From the NCBI RefSeq assembly GCF_003351765.1, contig NZ_CP031229.1, positions 1,116,001-1,180,000 on the forward strand: a stretch of DNA of 64,000 bases, read 5' to 3'. The translations under genes and the position numbers were made by a program. The notes under the pieces are model-generated. The model had not been told where the DNA came from, searched no databases, and saw only the letters and a list, made by a program, of their open reading frames with translations. How positions within the stretch are numbered: the stretch's first letter is position 1; each line of letters begins with the position of its first letter. This DNA comes from Ornithinimicrobium avium (GTDB lineage Bacteria; Actinomycetota; Actinomycetes; Actinomycetales; Dermatophilaceae). This document shows positions 58,942 to 64,000 of this stretch, one piece after another.

Positions 58942-58991
58942 GTAACGACTGTCGAAACAGTCCGGAAACACTCGGGTCACGGCGGTGAAAC
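58942..58991. promoter_or_regulatory. Phased GlnR-type binding box upstream of glnA
   Basis: GTAAC (58942), then GAAAC (58954), GAAAC (58965), GTCAC (58976), GAAAC (58987): the last four half-sites are spaced exactly 11 bp apart, the pattern of actinobacterial GlnR boxes (GTnAC-n6-GAAAC). The first half-site is one base out of phase (12 bp). Lies 52-102 nt before the glnA ATG. Confidence 0.8.
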
Positions 58992-59043
58992 GGCAGGGCG
59001 GTACTGTCGTGCCCAGCCAGCGACCGGGATGCCAGGAGGCAGC

Positions 59044-60468
<1,425 letters not shown>

Positions 60469-60483
60469 TCGAGGGGGGCGGCC

Positions 60484-60508
60484 GGGAGGGCGTGAGCAGC
60501 GCCCTCCC
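60484..60508 (+). terminator. glnA terminator hairpin
   Basis: GGGAGGGCG pairs with CGCCCTCCC around TGAGCAG, 16 nt after the stop. Confidence 0.65.
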
Positions 60509-60537
60509 CGTCGTCGTGCGTGGCCTCCACCACCGTT

Positions 60538-60599
60538 GTGCAGGAATGCCGTGACACGCCGGTACGGCCACGTACCGGCGTGTCACGGCATTTCTGCAC
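60538..60599. repeat. Long palindromic repeat, copy 1 (downstream of the AbiEi/DUF559 gene)
   Basis: Two 29-nt arms (60538-60566 and 60571-60599) match at 28 positions around the tetraloop GCCA; the core is GACACGCCGGTACG and its complement. The first 50 nt recur identically at 61697-61746. The stop codon and last codons of the DUF559 gene lie inside the right arm. It may act as terminator and as a REP-like element. Confidence 0.85.
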
Positions 60600-61602
60600 G
60601 TCTGTTCTTCTCGTCCAGCCGCACCACGCGCACCGACGGCCCGGGCGAAGCGAGCTGCCTCTCCACCACCGTGCGCAGCCGCTTGACGAACCGCCCAGGA
60701 GCCCGGTAGAGCGTCCACGGCGTCACCGCCACGACCGTGACCCCCTGCTCGACGAACGCCCCGTCCTTCTCCACCGTCTCCGCCCAGCGGTCGCTCCCCC
60801 GGTCGTCATGTCCCTGGTGGTACTGCCGGGAGTGCACCTGGATGGCGACGCCGGCGTCCTCGAAGTAGCCGTCAGGAAGGCCGACGACCCGGGCCGGTTG
60901 TGCCCCTCTCCCGCCGTCGAGGGTCTCCAGCCGGCAGTTGGTGATCAGCGGCGGGAACCCACCAGCCCCCTCGACCACCTCCCGGAGCACTCCCTCGGGC
61001 CGGGACCATGCACCCTGGACGAAGGCGCCCAGGCCCTTCCACACGGGCCCCACCCTGGCGCGCGGCCGCTGCCAGAGCTCGCGCTCCAGCTCCTCGGCCG
61101 TGGCCAGCCCCCGCTGCAGGACGCTGATCGTCAGGTGCTCCAGGTCCGGGGCCGCGTGCCGCTCGTAGACGGCTGCGTCGGCGACCGCGCGTGCTGCTCT
61201 CGCCACCCCGACCGGCCCGCGCCTGATCGCGAGGTCCGGCGTCCGGGAGGAGCGGACGACTTGCACCAGACCGTACTGCTTGGCCCTCGACCCGTCCGGG
61301 ACGACGAACGTCGTCATCCGTGTCTGGCGCGGCTGGAGTCCCAGCTCGGCCAGGGCGACGGCGCCGGTCAGGATGGACTTCCTGCCCGCCCACAGCGCCA
61401 TGGCCACCAGCCGGGTCGGGGCGTCCACCGGTCCTCGGTGCGGCACCACCACACGCGGCATCGGCTCCTGCCAACGGCCCGACCGTGAGCGGCGCAGCAG
61501 CGTGAGGGTCCAGCCGCGCTCCAGCAGCTGGCCCACCGTCGCCATGCCCCGTTGGCCCGGGATGGAGGGAAAGGCTGGGGCTGGTCGGGTTCCGGGTGAC
61601 AT
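60583..61602 (-). CDS. AbiEi-type winged-helix plus DUF559 (Vsr-like) nuclease-fold protein
   Basis: A 339-aa protein. Residues ~15-100 look like the AbiEi antitoxin N-terminal winged helix (GQRGMATVGQLLERGWTLTLLRRSRSGRW read in parts, then ILTGAVALAELGL). Residues ~230-330 resemble DUF559, a PD-(D/E)xK fold related to Vsr: LPDGYFEDAGVAIQVHSRQYH and VVAVTPWTLYRAP. The usual ExD of the active site reads QVH, so catalysis may be lost. ATG at 61602; the frame is open upstream but runs into the palindrome. The gene is bracketed by two copies of a palindromic repeat, one containing its stop codon. No AbiEii toxin is adjacent. Confidence 0.75.
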   Translation of the reverse strand: MSPGTRPAPAFPSIPGQRGMATVGQLLERGWTLTLLRRSRSGRWQEPMPRVVVPHRGPVDAPTRLVAMALWAGRKSILTGAVALAELGLQPRQTRMTTFVVPDGSRAKQYGLVQVVRSSRTPDLAIRRGPVGVARAARAVADAAVYERHAAPDLEHLTISVLQRGLATAEELERELWQRPRARVGPVWKGLGAFVQGAWSRPEGVLREVVEGAGGFPPLITNCRLETLDGGRGAQPARVVGLPDGYFEDAGVAIQVHSRQYHQGHDDRGSDRWAETVEKDGAFVEQGVTVVAVTPWTLYRAPGRFVKRLRTVVERQLASPGPSVRVVRLDEKNRRAEMP

Positions 61603-61696
61603 GCTCTCACGGTCCCCTCCGGGCGGACCAGGAGCACCACCCCGGACAGCTGTTGTGGACAGGGGGCCAGCGCGCTCGCTCCTGTGGAGGACCGCC

Positions 61697-61746
61697 GTGC
61701 AGGAATGCCGTGACACGCCGGTACGGCCACGTACCGGCGTGTCACG
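61697..61746. repeat. Palindromic repeat, copy 2 (upstream of the AbiEi/DUF559 gene)
   Basis: Fifty nucleotides identical to 60538-60587 and in the same orientation, 95 nt upstream of the DUF559 start. It keeps the left arm, loop and 17 nt of the right arm; the last 12 nt of the right arm are replaced. The other ~145 nt between 61603 and 61797 show nothing notable. Confidence 0.85.
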
Positions 61747-61797
61747 AGTGCGGTGGGCGGGGTCGCGCACGCTCGCACAGCGCACCCGCCACCGGCC

Positions 61798-62931
61798 TCA
61801 GTAGCGCAGCACCGCCCCGACCGTCGCGTCCTCCGGCAGCCCCTCCACCATCCGGACCGCCCCGCCGTTGCGCAGGGTCGCCCGTGCCGCGGCGTCAGCG
61901 AGCGCGCACACGTCGCCGTCGTCGTCGGCGGGCAGCAGGACCACCCGCCCGTCGTGGGCCTGGCCGTAGCAGCCCTCGGGAGCCAGCAGCAGCGTGTCGA
62001 CCCGGCCCTCGCGGGCCGCGGTCAGCGTCTCGTGCGGGTCGACCACGCCGTTGCCGTGCCCGCGCTGCTCGTTGAGCCGGTCCAGCAGCCGGGACTTCTC
62101 CTCGGCCAGCCGCTGCGAGACCAGGTCCCAGGCCGCGCCGCGCAGGTCGTCGGCGCTCATGTCGTCGGGGTTGCGCTCGACCGCGCCGTCGACCAGGTGC
62201 GGATAGCCGTTGAGCTCGCGGTAGACCGCGACCCACTCGGGCAGCCCGGCGAGGATCAGCGGGATCGAGCGTCCCGCCAGGTGCTCCTCGACGCCGCGGC
62301 TCACCTCGCGGAAGAACTCGACCACGTCCTCCTTGTGCAGGTTGTCCATCCCGCCGGGGCCGTGGAAGACGGCCTGGCCGGCCCGCCCGGTTGTGCTCGG
62401 CCGCGGGACGGAGTCGGGCTGGCGGCCGTCGTCGTACAGCTCCCCGAACGCCTCCGGCACTCCGGGCAGGTCCAGCTCCCCGATCCGGGTGCGGCTGCCG
62501 CGCAGCACGCGCACGGCCTTCTGGCTCAGCGCCAGGACGACGTAGTTCTGGTCGCTCAGCAGCGGCAGCACCGGGCTGAGGATGAATCCCCCGCCGTAGG
62601 CCGCCAGCTCGGGCACCTCCAGCGGCACCCGGTAGGAGGCCGACCAGCCCGGGCGCAGGAACATCGCCAGGCCGTCGCCCATGTGGCTCCACGCCATCGC
62701 GTCCCCGTGCAGCTCCCACGCCGGCGCGAGCAGGTCCTCGACCTCGCGGCGCTCACCGCCCTGCTCCACGAGCGCGTCCTGGACGGTGGTCAGCAGGTTC
62801 TTCCAGCGCAGGCGGTCCTCGTCGCTCTCCCGCGCGGTCGCCACCCGGTGCGTGGGGGCGAACAGCGACAGCTTGGTCGCTCCGCTCTCGCCCACCAGCT
62901 CCTCGAACTCGGCCCGGGTCATCAGGTCCAT
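61798..62931 (-). CDS. baeRF-type (bacterial archaeo-eukaryotic release factor) protein
   Basis: A 377-aa protein: KLSLFAPTHRVATARESDEDRLRWKNLL at the start (in parts), WSHMGDGLAMFLRPGW, YVVLALSQKAVRVLRGS in the middle eRF1-like domain, and GRVDTLLLAPEGCYGQ with LPEDATVGAVLRY at the C-terminus. Such proteins resemble eRF1 domains 2-3 and Pelota, and may act on stalled ribosomes or stress; this is inference from family. AGGAGG lies 5 nt before ATG 62931, fixing the start among nearby Met codons (another at 62922). Confidence 0.75.
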   Translation of the reverse strand: MDLMTRAEFEELVGESGATKLSLFAPTHRVATARESDEDRLRWKNLLTTVQDALVEQGGERREVEDLLAPAWELHGDAMAWSHMGDGLAMFLRPGWSASYRVPLEVPELAAYGGGFILSPVLPLLSDQNYVVLALSQKAVRVLRGSRTRIGELDLPGVPEAFGELYDDGRQPDSVPRPSTTGRAGQAVFHGPGGMDNLHKEDVVEFFREVSRGVEEHLAGRSIPLILAGLPEWVAVYRELNGYPHLVDGAVERNPDDMSADDLRGAAWDLVSQRLAEEKSRLLDRLNEQRGHGNGVVDPHETLTAAREGRVDTLLLAPEGCYGQAHDGRVVLLPADDDGDVCALADAAARATLRNGGAVRMVEGLPEDATVGAVLRY

Positions 62932-63022
62932 CAGGTCCTCCTGTCGGTCGCGTGCTGCGAGCCTACGCTGTCCTTCGCCGCGCTGCCCAGGGGTATGCGG
63001 ACGCTCTCCGGAGGCTTGGTGG

Positions 63023-63454
63023 TCAGCGCGGCAGAGTGCCCTCGAGGGCCTGCCGCAGGCGCGCGGCATACTCCTCGGCCTCGCCGCCGGCGTACTTCGT
63101 CCGCGGCCAGAAGAACCCGCGCAGCCCGTCGCCCTTGGTGCGGGGCACGACGTGCACGTGCAGGTGCGGCACGGACTGGCTGACCACGTTGTTCATCGCC
63201 ACGAAGCTGCCCTGCGCCCCGAGCGCCTCCTGCACCGCCCGCGCCACCGCGCGCGCCGAGGTGAACAGCGGCACCACGAGCTCGTCGGGCAGGTCGGTCA
63301 GCGTGGGTATGTGGTCGCGCGGCACCACCAGGACGTGCCCCTTGAACACGGGCCGGGTGTCGAGGAAGCCGACGACCTGCGGCGTCCGGAGCACGATCTC
63401 GGCCGACGCCTCCCCTGCGACGATGCGGCAGAACGCGCAGGGAGCAGCAGGCAT
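63023..63454 (-). CDS. HIT family hydrolase
   Basis: A 143-aa histidine-triad nucleotide hydrolase: CAFCRIVAGEASAEIV, FLDTRPVFKGHVLVVPRDH, and the catalytic HLHVHVVPR. The CxxC near the N-terminus suggests a zinc site as in HINT/Fhit-like proteins. Acts on nucleoside phosphoramidates or dinucleotides. ATG at 63454. The gap to the next gene (59 nt) and to the baeRF gene (91 nt) show no clear signals. Confidence 0.9.
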   Translation of the reverse strand: MPAAPCAFCRIVAGEASAEIVLRTPQVVGFLDTRPVFKGHVLVVPRDHIPTLTDLPDELVVPLFTSARAVARAVQEALGAQGSFVAMNNVVSQSVPHLHVHVVPRTKGDGLRGFFWPRTKYAGGEAEEYAARLRQALEGTLPR

Positions 63455-63513
63455 GCGACCAGCATGGCAGGCGCGCCGACGGTCCCCCAGGGGAGGCGGG
63501 GTGGTGGGCGGGC

Positions 63514-64000
63514 CTAGTCGAGCACGAGGGTGCCGGGCTCTGCGAGCAGGACCTGGCTCGAGGTGACGTTGGCGAGCTCTTCCTCCGCCAAGTCTTCGGT
63601 CACCACATGAGTACTGAGGCCGCACGTCGCACTGAACAGCCCGTCAAGGACGAACTTTCGTGCACTTCCGTCCTTCAGCACAGGTGGGTGCTGCTTGAAG
63701 TTGGGATCCTTCCAGCCCCCGGAGTCAAGGTCAGCCCAATCCCAGTTCCAGTTTGACGGACCAGCGGTCCCGCCCCCGTAGGCGCGCTCTGCGCCGACCA
63801 ACCCATAGGCCTGCAGGGTGGCCCTGAACGGCAGGGCGTCCACCTTTCCTTGCGTCAGTATCGCCTTGACCCTGACACTGCTGTGGGGATCCACCTTCAC
63901 CTGGACGCTGCTCTTGTAGGTCGTCTGCTCGGAGTGGGAGCTTTGCACGCCCCCGCTGAGACTGATCTCCACAGAGGTCGTGGCTTCGGCTTGTCCGATG
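63514..64000 (-). CDS. Aerolysin/ETX-MTX2-like pore-forming protein, C-terminal part
   Basis: The gene enters from the right edge; 162 C-terminal residues are visible and the frame stays open to the edge. The stretch with SVEISLSGGVQSSHSEQTTY, then VQVKVDPHSSVRVKAIL and ALPFRATLQAYG has the alternating Ser/Thr/Val pattern and the 'V-P..S-VxVxA-L..G....PF.A.....G' layout of ETX/MTX2 (epsilon-toxin, aerolysin-type) insertion and C-terminal strands. The remainder has Trp-rich NWNWDWADLDSGGW and ends VLLAEPGTLVLD. Codon use is more relaxed than in neighbours. No signal can be judged because the start is outside. Similarity is by pattern only. Confidence 0.5.
   Translation of the reverse strand, partial: IGQAEATTSVEISLSGGVQSSHSEQTTYKSSVQVKVDPHSSVRVKAILTQGKVDALPFRATLQAYGLVGAERAYGGGTAGPSNWNWDWADLDSGGWKDPNFKQHPPVLKDGSARKFVLDGLFSATCGLSTHVVTEDLAEEELANVTSSQVLLAEPGTLVLD

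Noticed and set aside
60538..61746. Insertion sequence with terminal repeats around the DUF559 gene.
   Set aside because: The two copies are direct, not inverted; there is no transposase motif and no target-site duplication that I can see. Kept instead as a REP-like finding.

Overview
The window comes from a very GC-rich actinobacterium. Gene content and style (many GTG starts, leaderless promoters, QcrCAB/CtaCDEF respiration, DUF3043, DUF4191, DUF5302, DUF6504 and SAV_6107-type proteins) point to Micrococcales, perhaps an Ornithinimicrobium/Serinicoccus/Intrasporangiaceae-like genome; the genus is inference. Most of it is conserved chromosomal core. From memory, the order idsA, Rv2175c, pknL, aroG, plsC, fadD15, the UvrC-like exonuclease, trpD, ctaE-qcrCAB, ctaC/ctaF, erpA, glycerate kinase, DUF3043, cobU, gcvT, pepA, sucB, the TIGR01777 gene, lipB, lipA, DUF4191, RDD and glnA follows Mycobacterium tuberculosis Rv2173-Rv2220 closely. 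What does not fit that backbone is where the accessory material lies.

Layout. 1-1.5 kb: a minus-strand damage-response cassette (DUF6504, HEPN protein, C-family polymerase) behind a perfect LexA box. 1.6-6.8 kb: prenyl diphosphate synthase, Rv2175c-like regulator, LysM lytic transglycosylase, and a PASTA kinase split by an apparent frameshift. 6.8-15.2 kb: molybdopterin oxidoreductase, threonine aldolase, DAHP synthase, PlsC, EEP hydrolase, glucokinase and acyl-CoA ligase. 15.2-18.2 kb: small Cys-rich protein, DEDDh/GIY-YIG nuclease, Lrp-type RAM protein and metallopeptidase. 18.3-27.7 kb: the whole bc1-aa3 respiratory set (qcrCAB, ctaE, ctaCDF) around a plus-strand receiver-like gene and trpD. 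27.7-31.2 kb: aat, erpA, glycerate kinase, trpS. 31.2-32.3 kb: a lower-GC insert with a Tat-exported Cys-rich protein and a long hairpin. 32.3-40.5 kb: glutathionyl-hydroquinone-reductase-like protein, M20 peptidase, DUF3043, a broken L7/L12-like gene, DUF937, CobU-like protein, gcvT, pepA. 40.5-53.8 kb: TMADH-like flavoenzyme and the lipoyl genes (lpd, sucB, lipB, lipA), with an atypical kinase and an ABC exporter inserted. 53.8-60.5 kb: two-component system, LTA-synthase-like protein, RDD protein and glnA behind a phased GlnR box. 60.5-64 kb: an AbiEi/DUF559 gene flanked by a repeated palindrome, a baeRF protein, a HIT protein, and a partial aerolysin/ETX-like gene at the edge.

How the genes work together: QcrCAB plus CtaCDEF form the menaquinol-to-oxygen supercomplex; Lpd, SucB, LipA and LipB make and use lipoate in 2-oxoacid dehydrogenases; GlnA is probably nitrogen-regulated by GlnR; the first operon is probably SOS-regulated. 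About sixteen genes show a TAnnnT-like -10 box 6-8 nt before the start codon, implying leaderless transcripts. The least explained parts are the palindrome-flanked DUF559 locus, the ETX-like partial gene, the 31.2-32.3 kb insert, and over-representation of the octamer GGTATGCC/GGCATACC across the window.
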